DNA of 64,000 nucleotides from Qipengyuania mesophila (GTDB taxonomy: Bacteria > Pseudomonadota > Alphaproteobacteria > Sphingomonadales > Sphingomonadaceae), in NCBI RefSeq assembly GCF_019711655.1, contig NZ_JAIGNU010000001.1:620001-684000 (forward strand), read 5' to 3'. Below are positions 34,999 to 50,400 of the stretch, piece after piece. The position numbers and the translations under genes were made by a program. The notes under the pieces are model-generated. The model made no database searches. It was not told the DNA's origin and saw nothing but the letters and a program-made list of their open reading frames with translations. How positions within the stretch are numbered: position 1 is the first letter of the stretch; every line of letters starts with the position of its first letter.

Positions 34999-35993
34999 AG
35001 GCAGTCCTTTCGAAGGAAACCGGTGGCCCCGAAACCCTCGTCGTCGAGGATATCGACGAGCCCACCCCGGGCAAGGGCGAAGTACTGGTCAAGGTCGCCG
35101 CCTGCGCGATCAACTTCCCCGACACGCTGATCATCCGCGACATGTACCAGTTCAAGCCGCCCCGCCCCTTCGCGCCGGGCGGCGAGATCTCGGGCACGAT
35201 CGAGGCACTGGGCGAAGGCGTCACCGGTTTCGCGGTCGGCGACCGCGTGATGTGCGGGGTCGGCAATGGCGGGCTGCAGGAGAAGGTGGCCGTGGCCGCC
35301 GCGCGGCTGTTCAAGGTGCCCGAAGGGATCGACCTGGTGAAGGCCAGCGCGCTGCTGATGACCTATGGCACCACGATCCACGGCCTCAAGGATCGCGGCG
35401 ACATCAAGGAAGGCGAGACCGTGCTGGTATTGGGCGCAGCAGGCGGCGTCGGCCTCTCCGCGGTCGAACTCGCCAAGGCCTATGGCTGCCGCGTGGTCGC
35501 CGCCGTCTCGACCGAGGAAAAGGGCGAAGTCGCGAAGAAGCACGGTGCCGACGAGGTCGTGATCTACCCCCGTGCGCCCTTCGACAAGGATACCTCCAAG
35601 CAGCTGGCGAATGATTTCAAGGCGGCGGTCGGCCCCGATGGCGCGGACATCGTCTACGACATCGTCGGCGGCGACTATTCCGAACCCGCGCTGCGTGCGA
35701 TCGCCTGGGAAGGTCGCTTCCTGGTGATCGGCTTCCCGGCTGGGATCGCCAAGATGCCGCTCAACCTCACGCTCCTGAAGAGCTGCGACATCCGCGGCGT
35801 CTTCTGGGGCGCCTTCACTGCACGCGAACCCGAGCGCAACCAGAAGAACATCGAAGAGCTGTTCGACCTGTGGAAGGCGGGCAAGATCGATCCGCTGGTC
35901 AGCGAGACCTATCCGATCGAACGGGCGCACGAAGCGATCGCCAAGCTCGAAAACCGCGGGGCCATCGGCAAGCTCGTCGTAGTGATGGAATAA
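34995..35993 (+). CDS. NADPH:quinone oxidoreductase family protein
   Basis: 332 residues starting with a GTG inside the leuD stop. It is a zinc-free medium-chain dehydrogenase: a GroES-like N-terminal half ([39 protein letters not shown]) and a Rossmann NADPH domain with [20 protein letters not shown] (about 144-163). There are no Cys zinc ligands. Substrate (quinone or enone) is not predictable. The coupling to leuD is probably incidental. Confidence 0.9.
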   Translation: MKAVLSKETGGPETLVVEDIDEPTPGKGEVLVKVAACAINFPDTLIIRDMYQFKPPRPFAPGGEISGTIEALGEGVTGFAVGDRVMCGVGNGGLQEKVAVAAARLFKVPEGIDLVKASALLMTYGTTIHGLKDRGDIKEGETVLVLGAAGGVGLSAVELAKAYGCRVVAAVSTEEKGEVAKKHGADEVVIYPRAPFDKDTSKQLANDFKAAVGPDGADIVYDIVGGDYSEPALRAIAWEGRFLVIGFPAGIAKMPLNLTLLKSCDIRGVFWGAFTAREPERNQKNIEELFDLWKAGKIDPLVSETYPIERAHEAIAKLENRGAIGKLVVVME

Positions 35994-36060
35994 GCAGCCT
36001 TGCAGGGCTTGGGGGCCGCGCCTATTCCGGCTCCCGAGATTCCATCCCGAGAGGACTGAC

Positions 36061-36387
36061 ATGACCGATTTCAAGGATCGCGAACGGGCCGAAGAAGCCA
36101 AGTTCGCTTTCGACGAGGAAAACGCCTTCAAGATCGCCGCGCGCCGCAACCGGCTGGTCGGCGAATGGGCCGCCGATCTCATGGGCCTGACCAATGAGGA
36201 AACCGACGCCTACAAGAAGGCCGTCGTGCAGGCCGACTTCGAGGAAGCGGGCGACGAGGACGTGATCCGCAAGCTGCTCGGCGACCTCACAGCGGCCGAA
36301 TGCGATGTTAGCGAAGCAGACATCCGCGCCAAGCTGGAAGAATGCGGCGTCGAGGCACGGCGCCAGTTCATGAGCGACCAGGCCTGA
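36061..36387 (+). CDS. DUF1476 family protein (alphaproteobacterial)
   Basis: 108 residues, all-helical. The DUF1476 pattern begins [44 protein letters not shown] and continues with a Glu-rich second half ending in a DQA tail. One member from Jannaschia binds the ATP synthase zeta position (inhibitor of F1-ATPase); this protein is likely the same. A strong GAGAGGA site precedes the ATG. Three nt separate it from bolA. Confidence 0.9.
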   Translation: MTDFKDRERAEEAKFAFDEENAFKIAARRNRLVGEWAADLMGLTNEETDAYKKAVVQADFEEAGDEDVIRKLLGDLTAAECDVSEADIRAKLEECGVEARRQFMSDQA

Positions 36388-36390
36388 TCC

Positions 36391-36624
36391 ATGCCGATGC
36401 AAGCCGAAGACATCGTGGGCATGATCGAGGCGGCGCTTCCGGGTGCCGAAGTCGAGATGCGCGACCTCGCCGGCGACAACGATCACTGGGCGGCCAAGGT
36501 CACCGCGCCGCAATTCGCGGGGCTCAGCCGGGTGCAGCAGCACAAGCTGGTCTACGAGGCGCTCGGCGGGCGCATGGGCGACGAACTGCACGCCTTGCAA
36601 CTGACCACCCAAGCCCCCACCTGA
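36391..36624 (+). CDS. BolA family protein
   Basis: 77 residues, the short BolA/IbaG form. Motifs are [43 protein letters not shown], with the conserved His of VQQHKLV, and [15 protein letters not shown]. It partners monothiol glutaredoxins in [2Fe-2S] handling, and the grxD gene follows 38 nt later. Confidence 0.93.
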   Translation: MPMQAEDIVGMIEAALPGAEVEMRDLAGDNDHWAAKVTAPQFAGLSRVQQHKLVYEALGGRMGDELHALQLTTQAPT

Positions 36625-36662
36625 TCTCTCGCAAACCGAATTCTGACAAAGGACGGGCCGTT

Positions 36663-36995
36663 ATGTCCGATACCAACCAGCGCATCGCCGATATCGTCGG
36701 CGGCAACGACGTCGTGCTCTTCATGAAGGGCACCCCCCTCTTCCCGCAATGCGGCTTTTCGAGCCGGGCGGTTGCCATTCTCGACCATTGCGGCGTCGCT
36801 TATGACAGCGTCGACGTGCTGCAGGACATGGAAATCCGACAGGGGATCAAGGCCTATTCGGACTGGCCGACAATCCCTCAGCTCTACGTAAAGGGCGAAT
36901 TCGTCGGCGGCAGCGACATCATGATGGAAATGTTCGAGGCCGGCGAATTGCAGCAGATGATGGACGAGAAACAGGTCGCCAAGGCGGCTTCGTAG
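36663..36995 (+). CDS. grxD: Monothiol glutaredoxin Grx4 family
   Basis: 110 residues. The active site is CGFS ([10 protein letters not shown], near residue 30), followed by [36 protein letters not shown] glutaredoxins carry and transfer [2Fe-2S] clusters with BolA. The DUF1476-bolA-grxD order is conserved in many Alphaproteobacteria. A strong terminator lies downstream. Confidence 0.95.
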   Translation: MSDTNQRIADIVGGNDVVLFMKGTPLFPQCGFSSRAVAILDHCGVAYDSVDVLQDMEIRQGIKAYSDWPTIPQLYVKGEFVGGSDIMMEMFEAGELQQMMDEKQVAKAAS

Positions 36996-37047
36996 ATCCT
37001 TTCCGGTCGCCTCGCGGGGCGTACCGGAACATCTGTCCAGAACGGGT

Positions 37048-37086
37048 AAGGCCCGCCAGGCGACAAACCTGGCGGGCCTTTGTTCG
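37048..37086 (+). terminator. Strong terminator after grxD
   Basis: AAGGCCCGCCAGG pairs perfectly with CCTGGCGGGCCTT (13 bp, 7-nt loop) 53 nt past the stop, followed by TGTTCG. The rest of 36996-37309 holds nothing else I can support. Confidence 0.8.
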
Positions 37087-37309
37087 TCTGGGGGCCGGAA
37101 CCGGGAGACCTTGGTCCGACTCCCGTTGAAGACTTGAACGGGACGCAGCCTTATCTGCATGCGCCGTGCCAAACGACTATCGTTCCATGGATTTCTGCCA
37201 CTACGATGGTTAACGGCAACTTCGTCGTATCGCTTAGTGTAAAAATTCCCGACGGCGCGACGCCGCCTTTGCGCTTGGCAAGCCCCTTGCCCCTCGGCAC
37301 AAAGCATCA

Positions 37310-38092
37310 ATGAACGAATTCTCCGACAAAGGCGCCGACGGCATACCCGCCGCCACCGTGGTCATCTTCCGCAACGCGCCGCAGGGTGGACCGCCTGAAA
37401 TCCTGATGACGATCCGCTCGCGCGAGATGGTATTCGCCGGCGGCATGGCAGTGTTTCCGGGGGGACGGGTCGATCCGGCAGATTTCGAGCTGGGCGCAAG
37501 CATGGGCGGACCGCTCGATCCCGATGAAGCGGCGCATCAGGTGGCGGTCGTGCGCGAAACGCTCGAGGAGACGGGGCTCGCCATCGGCCTGTCGGGCGAT
37601 ATCGATGCCGACCGCGCGCGCGCCGCACGCGCCTTCCTCCAGCAGACCGGCGAGCTTGCCCCCGTACTCGACCATTTCGGCTGGGAGCTCGATCTAGGCC
37701 AGCTCGTCCCCTTCGCCCGCTGGTTCCCGAAGAACGAGCGCATCCCGCGCGTTTACGACACGCGCTTCTATCTCGCCGATCTGGGCACGGGTGCGGTCGA
37801 GATCGAAGCCGATCTGTCCGAAAACACGCATCTGTTCTGGACCACCGCTCAAGGCGCGCTCGACGCCGCGGAACAAGGCGACATCAAGGTCATTTTCCCG
37901 ACGCGCCGCAACCTCGAAAGGCTCGCGCTGTTCGGCAGCTTCGCCGAGGCCAAGGCGCAGGCCGAGGCAATACCCGTGCGCACGATTACGCCGTTCATGG
38001 GCGAACGCAGCGGCAAGACCTGGCTCGAGATCGGTGAGGATCTGGGTTATCCCGTCACCGGCGAACCGCTGGAGAGCGTCGCGCGCGGCTAG
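37310..38092 (+). CDS. NUDIX hydrolase
   Basis: 260 residues. The Nudix box is shortened to its core RETLEETG (about residues 82-89) with upstream GGMAVFPGGRVDPAD, the expected GG[x]FPGG element. A C-terminal helical half (LFWTTAQGALDAAEQGDIKVIFPTRRNLERL) matches the NUDT19/CoA-diphosphatase-like branch. Likely hydrolyses nucleotide or CoA diphosphates. It has its own start region after the grxD terminator. Confidence 0.85.
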   Translation: MNEFSDKGADGIPAATVVIFRNAPQGGPPEILMTIRSREMVFAGGMAVFPGGRVDPADFELGASMGGPLDPDEAAHQVAVVRETLEETGLAIGLSGDIDADRARAARAFLQQTGELAPVLDHFGWELDLGQLVPFARWFPKNERIPRVYDTRFYLADLGTGAVEIEADLSENTHLFWTTAQGALDAAEQGDIKVIFPTRRNLERLALFGSFAEAKAQAEAIPVRTITPFMGERSGKTWLEIGEDLGYPVTGEPLESVARG

Positions 38093-38419
38093 CCACGGAG
38101 GCCTTCCACTGCGGGGATCGACCGGCCGAGATGCTCGCGTGCGCGGTGAGCGGGATCGGTCTTGGGGAACCGGTGGCAGGATTCGCCGCGCCCATTGGCG
38201 AGGCGACCTGTTGCAGCCGGACCGCATCCTCGGGCGACAATCCGAGATCTTCGGCGGCTGCTCGCGCGGACCGAGCTGACGCGAATCGCTGCCGGTAACG
38301 CCGATGAAGGCAGTCAGCGCCTCTGGCGCCGTATGCAGATTGTCTGCCTTTAGTCCGGAAAGGTTTCGAAGCAGTCGGTCAGCGCATGGCTCCGCGCGAG
38401 GCGAATTCGTAATTTCGGT
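38093..38419. other. 327-nt gene-free stretch with possible gene remnant
   Basis: Nothing certain. One minus-strand frame, without a plausible start, reads RYRQRFASARSARAAAEDLGLSPEDAVRL-type text across about 38170-38330. The Ala/Arg-rich helix looks protein-like, but both ends are broken by stops. It may be a decayed gene. Confidence 0.25.
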
Positions 38420-40401
38420 TCACGCGACCCCGATTTCCAACGATTTCGCGCAAGCGGAAGCCAAGGCCTTCGGGTCGATTGGCTTGTGCACGAGCAACAC
38501 GTCTTTCAAATCGCTTAGTCGCTCGTCGGCGATGTTGCCCGTTATCAGCACCTTGCCCATACGAGGGGCTGCAATTTGCAGGCTCTCGAGCGTTTCCATA
38601 CCGTTGAGACCGGGCATGGCGAAATCCGAGATTACGACATCATAGCTTCGTCCTTCGTCGACCGCCTCGATTATGTCAGTGCCCCTTTCGAACTCTTCCA
38701 CAAGAGCGCCCGCATCGCGCAGTTGCTCCGAGAGTACGATGCGGACGCCTTCATCATCATCGACCAGTGCGATTTTCCTGCCCTTGAACCACGAGAGTTC
38801 GCGCGCCCTGCGAGAATTATCCATTTCGGCAGACGGCAGGCGGGCGGGCAGCAAGATTTCGACCCTCGTGCCTTTGCCAACGACGCTCGTGATCTGAAGC
38901 TCACCGCCAGACTGATCGACGAAACCGGCGACCATCGACAGCCCTAGCCCGGTGCCTTTTCCGGCGCTCTTGGTCGTGAAGAAAGGTTCGGTTACCTTCT
39001 TCAGCACCTTCTCGGTCATGCCGTGGCCGGTGTCGCTGACCACGATCCTCAGGCGCTGATCGCCCTTAGCGGTCGTATCGGCAACATCGATCGAAACGTC
39101 GATCTTGCCGCCTTCGGGCATAGCATCACGGGCATTGATCACGAGGTTCATGATCGCGAGCTGCAACTGGTTGCGGTCGGCGTAGATGTGGAGCCCGGTA
39201 TCGGCGCAGTTCCAGGAGGTCGACACGCCATCGCCAAGCGCATGATCGGCGAGGCCGGAGACCGCATCGCAAAGCTCTTGTGGATTGATGCTGGCGGGCG
39301 TGAGGTCCTGTTTGCGCGCGAACGCCGTCATGCGCTTGACGAGGTCGGCGCCCTGTTCTGCCGCGTAGCGCATCTGGTCTATGACGCGTTTCTCAGACGC
39401 GCCGAGTTCCAGCCTTCGGTCGAGCACGTTGATGCCTCCGAGCATGGCAGCGAGCAGGTTGTTGAAGTCGTGCGCGACGCCTCCGGTCAACTGGCCGAGG
39501 GCGTCGAGCTTGCCTGCGTGGACTAGACGTTCCTCGAGTTCACGACGTTCGGTTACGTCGAGGATCGTGCCGACCCATTGCGGATCATCGTCCTTCCCGA
39601 CCAGCTTGATACGCTGGTCGAGCAGGTGACGCTTGCGACCATCGGGTCCCACGAAGCGGTATTCAATCGTCACCGCATCCGAATCATCGCCTTCACTGGT
39701 CTCGTAGGACGAAAGATCTTCCGGATGCACCCATTCGTCGAAGCGACGAACGCCCGCGATCACGTCCGCCGCATTCTCGCCGATGAAGTAGCCCAGGTCG
39801 CCGCCAACGAAGCGGCGCTCCATCCGGCCCTTACCGCTCCGGCTTTCGTATATCGCCATCGGAAGCGTCGCGAGGATCGATGCCTGGCGGCGTTCGCTGC
39901 GTTCGAGTTCGCGCTCCACCGCAATCCTGTCGAGTTGTTCGCGCAAATGCGCTTCGCGCAGGCTGCTCTCAAGCTTCGCTTGCTCCTCCATGCGCTGACG
40001 CGTTTCGAACAGATCCACAAAGACGCCGACCTTGGTCTTCAGCACCACCGGATCGACAGGTTTGAATACGTAGTCGACCGCGCCCATCTCGTAGCCCCGC
40101 ATCAAGTGCGACGTTTCCTTGTTCACCGCCGACAGGAAGATGATCGGAACTTGCGAGGTTTTCTTGCGCTCCCTGATGATCGCGGCAGTTTCGTATCCGT
40201 CCATCTCGGGCATGTAGACGTCGAGCAGAATGACCGCGAATTCATCCTGCAGCAATTCGCGCAAGGCCTCCTTGCCTGACGAAACGCAGGTGACCTCGGC
40301 AAGCGACTTCAACGTTTCCGAAAGCGCGAGAAGATTGCGCTCGTCATCATCGACGATGAGAATGCGTCCTCGCCCAGCTTCTCCATTTTCTTCCTTGTCG
40401 A

Positions 40402-40405
<4 letters not shown>
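38420..40405 (-). CDS. Hybrid histidine kinase: REC-PAS-HisKA-HATPase-REC
   Basis: 661 residues, no membrane span. An N-terminal receiver (about 12-130, [15 protein letters not shown] with the phospho-Asp) is followed by a coiled coil and a PAS-like domain (about 180-290). Then a HisKA box ([14 protein letters not shown], His about 310), an HATPase ([30 protein letters not shown]) and a C-terminal receiver ([15 protein letters not shown]). The start lies in a 4-nt overlap with the 1615-residue kinase, so the two are made together and may form one relay. The N-terminal receiver could accept phosphate from that kinase. Confidence 0.93.
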
Positions 40406-45249
<4,844 letters not shown>

Positions 45250-45394
45250 CCCCTCCCGGCGAAATCATTTCCCGCACTGAAGGTTCCGGCCCAATTCATT
45301 CGCTGGGAAGGTGTGGCATTTTTGAGGGTTTGCTTGCTCGGAAAACCCCTTCTAAGGCATGCGCGGACGGGTAAGCGGGAGCACAAGGTCGAGG

Positions 45395-45766
45395 ATGGCG
45401 ACCGACGAAGATATCGAACAATTCATTTGCGACAGTTTCACGTCGATCTGGGACCTGGAGTTGCTCGCCACGGTGATCGCCATGCCGCAAGAAGGCCTCA
45501 CCGCGGTTGAACTGGTCGAGCGGATGAGGGCCAGCGAACTGGTCGTGCAACAGGGTGTTGCATCGCTCGTAGCCGCCGGCATCGCGTCGCTGGACCATGA
45601 CGGGCGGTTGCAATTCCGCCCAGTCAATGAAGACGTCGAACGTAGTGCGATGCGCGCCAACAATTTTTACCAGAGATTCCCGGGCCGCGCCCGAAGGCTG
45701 ATGATCTCCCGCCAGGCACCGGGCCTCAACGCTTTCGCCGACGCTTTCCGTTTGCGAAAGGACTGA
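45395..45766 (+). CDS. Small putative winged-helix protein
   Basis: 123 residues from the ATG at 45395. A likely three-helix plus wing layout: ELLATVIAMPQEGLTAVELVERMRASELVVQQGVASLVAAG (about 23-63), then a strand pair DHDGRLQFRP, then a basic C-terminus. The pattern is of a winged helix-turn-helix but no family is recognised. It is divergent from the 1615-residue kinase (about 145 nt between starts) and is followed after 2 nt by two membrane protein genes, so it may be the output or regulator of that system. Confidence 0.7.
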   Translation: MATDEDIEQFICDSFTSIWDLELLATVIAMPQEGLTAVELVERMRASELVVQQGVASLVAAGIASLDHDGRLQFRPVNEDVERSAMRANNFYQRFPGRARRLMISRQAPGLNAFADAFRLRKD

Positions 45767-45768
45767 GC

Positions 45769-46044
45769 ATGGCTGGCTTGATACCCGATCTTGTCTATTT
45801 GCTGTGTTTCCTCACCAGCGCGCTATGCGCCGGCTTGCTGCTGCGCCAGTATGGCAGGGTGGCATCCCCCGTGCTGCTGTGGAGCAGCGCCTGTTTCGTG
45901 TTCTTGGCGCTGGCCAATCTGCTGGTCGTCATCGACCAGATCGTTTTCCCCGATATCAATCTAAAGCTGGCGCGGCTGATGCTGACGCTGCTCGCGGTGT
46001 CGGTGTTGCTGTTCGGCTTCATCTGGGAAGGGGAGAAGGACTGA
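45769..46044 (+). CDS. DUF5985 family membrane protein
   Basis: 91 residues with three hydrophobic segments: YLLCFLTSALCAGLLLRQY, LLWSSACFVFLALANLLVVIDQIVFPD and LTLLAVSVLLFGFIW. The DUF5985 pattern is a small three-span membrane protein of unknown role. It overlaps the next DUF5985-like gene by one base (TGATG). Confidence 0.82.
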   Translation: MAGLIPDLVYLLCFLTSALCAGLLLRQYGRVASPVLLWSSACFVFLALANLLVVIDQIVFPDINLKLARLMLTLLAVSVLLFGFIWEGEKD

Positions 46045-46310
46045 TGATCGAGCAATTCCTGTCCGGGGCCGTGGTCATGGCCTTTGCCATCGCCTGCCTG
46101 CTCTTCCTCAAGTATTATCGTCGTACTCGCGAGAAGCTCTTTATCACCTTCGCCGCCAGCTTCCTGCTTCTGTCGATCAACTACGCTTGGCTGGCGCTGA
46201 CTCAGATCCCGGTGGAAGAGCGGAGCCCGTTGTTTCTCGTGCGACTGCTGGCGTTCTCGCTGATCATCTATGCGATCTTCCAGTCGAACCGCGATAGGGC
46301 CTCGCACTGA
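46044..46310 (+). CDS. DUF5985-like membrane protein
   Basis: 88 residues with three hydrophobic segments: FLSGAVVMAFAIACLLFLKYY, FITFAASFLLLSINYAWLAL and LVRLLAFSLIIYAIFQSN. The arrangement parallels the upstream DUF5985 gene (RxYGR/ YYRRTREKLF after span 1), so the two are diverged paralogues, perhaps forming a heteromer. Function unknown. Confidence 0.8.
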   Translation: MIEQFLSGAVVMAFAIACLLFLKYYRRTREKLFITFAASFLLLSINYAWLALTQIPVEERSPLFLVRLLAFSLIIYAIFQSNRDRASH

Positions 46311-46500
46311 ATTTCGTGGCCGAGACCGCGTTCGTCAACATTGTGACGATGCCGCGATGACCGAAATGGGGCTCAAGGCAGCTCTACTGGTCTCGGGGAC
46401 GTAAATGAGAACGCTTTGCCTCACGCGGTGCTTGGATAAGGTCACATCAAGGTTGCGATGGGGTCACGGTAAGGTTGTCCCAACACCATGGCGCGGGAAT

Positions 46501-46577
46501 TGGCGCGCCCGGCAGGACTCGAACCTGCAACTCCAAGCTTAGAAGGCTCGTGCTCTATCCAGTTGAACTACGGGCGC
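46501..46577 (-). tRNA. tRNA-Arg (anticodon TCT)
   Basis: The minus strand reads acceptor GCGCCCG, D-arm, anticodon loop CTTCTAA (anticodon TCT), T-arm with GGTTCGAGTCC, acceptor CGGGCGC, discriminator G and encoded CCA. 77 nt with CCA. The upstream stretch 46311-46500 holds no gene I can support. Confidence 0.95.
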
Positions 46578-46638
46578 GCTCCGTGCCCGCCATAACGTGC
46601 CTTTTCCGGTGGGCCAATCGGCAGTAACCCTCTTAGCG

Positions 46639-47364
46639 ATGGAAAACGCACCGCAGACCGCAGCCGAGCATCGCTTCCGCTATTACGACCTGGTGATGGC
46701 GGCATTCGTCACCATCCTGCTGCTGTCGAACCTGATCGGAGCCTCCAAGCCCAGCTACGTGACGCTTCCCGGGATCGGTGAATGGTCCTTCGGGGCGGGC
46801 GTCCTGTTCTTCCCGGTGAGCTATATCATCGGCGACGTGCTGACCGAGGTCTACGGCTATGCCCGCGCCCGGCGGGTGATCTGGACCGGCTTTGCCGCGT
46901 TGCTGTTCATGGCCTTCATGGCCTGGGTGGTCGTGCATCTGCCGCCGGCGGCGGGTTGGCCCGGACAGGAGGCCTACGAGTTCGTGTTCGGCAATTCCTG
47001 GCGCATCGTGTTCGCCTCGATGATTGCCTTCTGGGCGGGCGAATTCGCCAATAGCTACGTCCTCGCTAAGATGAAGGTGTGGACCGAAGGGCGCCACCTG
47101 TGGATGCGCACGATCGGTTCGACCGTGATCGGCCAGGGGCTCGACAGCCTGATTTTCTACCCGCTCGCCTTTTGGGGGCTCGCCGGCTGGCCGGTCGAAC
47201 TGCTGTGGCAAGTCGTACTGTCGCAATGGGCGATCAAGACCGCCTGGGAAGCCCTGCTGACCCCGGTGACCTATGCCGTGGTCGGTACGCTGAAACGCGC
47301 AGAGGGCATCGATCTCTTCGACACGGAGACCGATTTTTCGCCCTTCGCCTCGACCAGGGACTGA
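46639..47364 (+). CDS. Queuosine precursor transporter (YhhQ/VUT family)
   Basis: About 241 residues from the ATG at 46639. Five to six membrane segments. The DUF165/VUT pattern is present: VTILLLSNLIGASK, FPVSYIIGDVLTEVYGYARARRVIWTGF (about 65-92) and FWAGEFANSYVLAKMKVWTEGRHLWMRTIGSTVIGQGLDSLIFYPLAF. It imports preQ0 or preQ1 for tRNA queuosine. No queuosine gene or preQ1 riboswitch is adjacent. A tRNA-Arg lies divergently upstream. Confidence 0.92.
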   Translation: MENAPQTAAEHRFRYYDLVMAAFVTILLLSNLIGASKPSYVTLPGIGEWSFGAGVLFFPVSYIIGDVLTEVYGYARARRVIWTGFAALLFMAFMAWVVVHLPPAAGWPGQEAYEFVFGNSWRIVFASMIAFWAGEFANSYVLAKMKVWTEGRHLWMRTIGSTVIGQGLDSLIFYPLAFWGLAGWPVELLWQVVLSQWAIKTAWEALLTPVTYAVVGTLKRAEGIDLFDTETDFSPFASTRD

Positions 47365-47370
47365 AGGCAC

Positions 47371-47401
47371 GGAAAAAGGGGCGACCCGACGGGCCGCCCC
47401 T
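47371..47401 (-). terminator. Terminator of the TonB receptor gene
   Basis: On the minus strand a stem built from AGGGGC and GCCCCT with an inner CCG/CGG pairing is followed by TTTTTCC, 32 nt after the receptor stop. It may also stop the plus-strand transporter transcript. Confidence 0.75.
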
Positions 47402-47432
47402 CCCCCTCTCCCCATCTGAGTGGGTCTATTGC

Positions 47433-50400
47433 TTAGAACTTCGCTCCCACCGCGATGCCGTAGCGCCGCGGGTCGAGCGTGAAGATGTTGGTGAACAGGC
47501 CCGACGATGCGTCGGTGACGTAGAGCCCCGTGACCGAGTCGCTGTCGAAGATGTTCTGCACGAAGCCCCGGACGAACCAGCGATCATCGGTGCCGTTCAA
47601 CTGGATCGACGCATTCGCCTGGACGAACGGAGCGACGCGGTTGACGCGGCCGTTGAACACGTTGCCGTACTGTTCACCGGTAAAGGCCAGATCGAAGCGC
47701 GGGACAAGGCTCATGCCGTTGCCGAACTCGGCCGTGTACTGGACACCGATCGAGGCCTTGAACTCGGGCGCCTGCGGCAGCTTGTTGCCCTTCAGATTGA
47801 CCTCGACCCCCGGGCTGAGGACTTGGATCCCGCCGAAGGCCTGGCCGAGCGTCACGCCGGGCGCGGCCGGAGCCGCAGTCAGGGCATCGAGCGCGCCGCA
47901 AATGCTGAAGGCGCCATTCGAAGCGATGCCGCCATCGCTCGGGAACGGTGCCGGGGCCTGGAGGTTTGCACCGGGCTGGAGACCCGGAACAAGGCCCGCG
48001 TTGATCAGGTTGTTGACCTGGGCAACGTAGCCATTGGCATTGCCGCCGGTCACCGCGCACAGCGCACCATTGGTGATGTCCTTGATGATCACCGCCGTCG
48101 GATCGCCGCCACCCGGGTCACGCGGGTTGCTGAAGAACTGATCCCCGGCGACCTTCGCATTGAGGTAGCTGAGGTTCATGTTGATCAGCCAGTTGTCCGA
48201 GGGACGCATGATCGATTCGAGTTCGAGGCCCCAGATCTTGGCATCGATCGTATCGTTGACCGAAGTCCGCGCGATGATGCGGCTGAGCTGGAGGCTCGAG
48301 TAGTCGTAGTAGAAGCCGGTCAGGTTGACCTGCAGACCACCGTTGAAGAAGGTATTCTTCGAACCGATTTCGAACGCGTTCAGCGCTTCGGGACCGAAGC
48401 TCTCCGACACGGAGAAGACCGGCGACAGCGGCGGATTGATGCCGCCCGACTTGTAGCCGCGCGAATAGGATGCGTAGAGCAAATTGTCAGGCGAGAGCTC
48501 GAAGTCGAGCACCACGCGGCCGGTAATCTTGTCGAAACCGACCTGGCGGGCCTGGAACAGCTGGTTCCCGGCGGTACCCGGATCGGCATCGAAGCTGCCG
48601 ACGAACGGAGAATCGAAGGGATCGCCGTTGTTGCTGTAGGGATTGAGGAAGTTGGCGAGCGTGGTCCGCGCGGTCAGTGCCTTCTTGTCGTTGTTGTAGC
48701 GGATGCCGGCGGTCAGCTTGAGCCGGTCGGAAACGTCGAAATAGACTTCCCCGAACAGGCCGTAGCTCTTCAGTTTGAAGTAGTCGGTGTTGTTCCGGTA
48801 GAACGAGGTCGCCAGATAGGATGGCGGAAGATCGTTGGTCGGATCCGCATCCACGGTTGAGCCGAAGCTCGTGAACGACCCCAGGATACCGGTGATGTAG
48901 TCGATCGCGAAAGCGTTGACGTAGTAGTCGGTATTGAAGGCCTCGGCCTCGGCATAGATGCCGCCGATCAGGAAGTTGAACGGGCCGTCGAAGTCGCTCG
49001 ACAGGATCGCTTCACCCGACCATGATTTACCGTTCGAACGCGACCGGTCGAACGCGCCGGGCAGATCAGAGCAAATCGACTGCCCTTCGAAGGCGCCCTG
49101 ATTGCTCAGCAGGGTATCCGAAGTACACAGCGTTCCGTTCGGCCCATTGGGCGTCAGGGCGTTGTATACCGGCGAGAAATAGGCCGACGAACCCGGCACG
49201 AAAGCAGGGAAAGGAGCCGGCAGGCCCGTCGGAACGCCATTCGCGGCAAAGAACGCAAGACTGTTCAGGGCCGTCTGGAACTGGACCGAGTTGCGGCCGG
49301 GAATACCAAGGTTGTAATCCTGGCGCGAATCGACCGAGGTTTCCTGGTACATCCCCGTCAGCGACAGGTTCATGTTGCCGAAACGCTGGTCGAGGTGAGC
49401 CTGAACCTGCAGTTCGTCGGCGAAATATTCCGGCGTGAACGAAGTCCCGACGGTGCGGACGTCATCGGGCTCATCGAAGGTCGAATAGAGGTCCGGGCCG
49501 TAGAGGCTGTTGAGACCGAACGAATTGCCCAGGGCGGCGCCCAGCTGCGTGGTCAGGAATTCGACCGAACCGAGCGTCCCGGTGAAGGTCGAGTTGGTAT
49601 TGGTATTGTCGAAGTCGCGGCGGTTGTTGAGACAGCCGAGCACGCCCGTGGGATCGCGCTGACACTGCTGCTTCTGGATACGCATGCGCTTGTCGTCTTC
49701 ACGGAAGTAGTATCCCATGATGTCGAGCGTGGTGTTGGCCGTCGGCTCCCAGCGCAGCGAACCGCGGATCGCATACATGTCGCGATCGTCGAGGTCATTG
49801 CCGTCGTAGATGTTGGTCGTGTAGCCGTCGCGGTTGAGGTAGAAGCCCGCCGCGCGCAGGGCCAGCGTGTCACCGATGGGCACGTTGATCATGCCCTTCG
49901 CCTTGATGCTGTTGAAATTGCCGTATTCGAACTCGCCCGAGGCACCGAAGATGCCGAGTTCGGGCTTGTGCGTGACGACGTTGACGACGCCCGACGTGGC
50001 GTTGCGGCCGAACAGCGTGCCTTGCGGTCCGCGCAGCACCTCAACACGCTCAAGATCGAAATATTCGGTTTCGAACAGGCGGGTACCGAACAGCGGCGAG
50101 CCGTTGGTGTGGATGCCCGTGGCCGCGTCGCACGAGGTCCCGACGCACAGGTCGCCGATGCCGCGAATGGTGAAGCTCGAACCGGTGAAGTTCGATTTGG
50201 TGAAGGAGACGTTGGGCAGCGTCAGCTGGAGATCGCTGGCATTCTCGATCTGCTGGGCTTCGAGCGCTTCGGCGTCGAAGGCGCTGACCGCGATCGGAAC
50301 TTCCTGCAGCGACTGGTTCTGACGCTGGGCGGTAACGATGATTACATTGCCGCCAAGCCGCGGCTGGTCGTCTTCGGTTTCCTGAGCAAACGCCGGAAAC

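Noticed and set aside
37080..37313. 77-codon frame between grxD terminator and NUDIX gene
   Set aside because: It starts inside the terminator tail, has no ribosome binding site and overlaps the NUDIX start; no protein-like pattern.
46420..46490. Short direct repeats (AAGGTTG twice, GGTCAC twice) upstream of tRNA-Arg
   Set aside because: Only 6 to 7 bp long with irregular spacing; within what is expected by chance.
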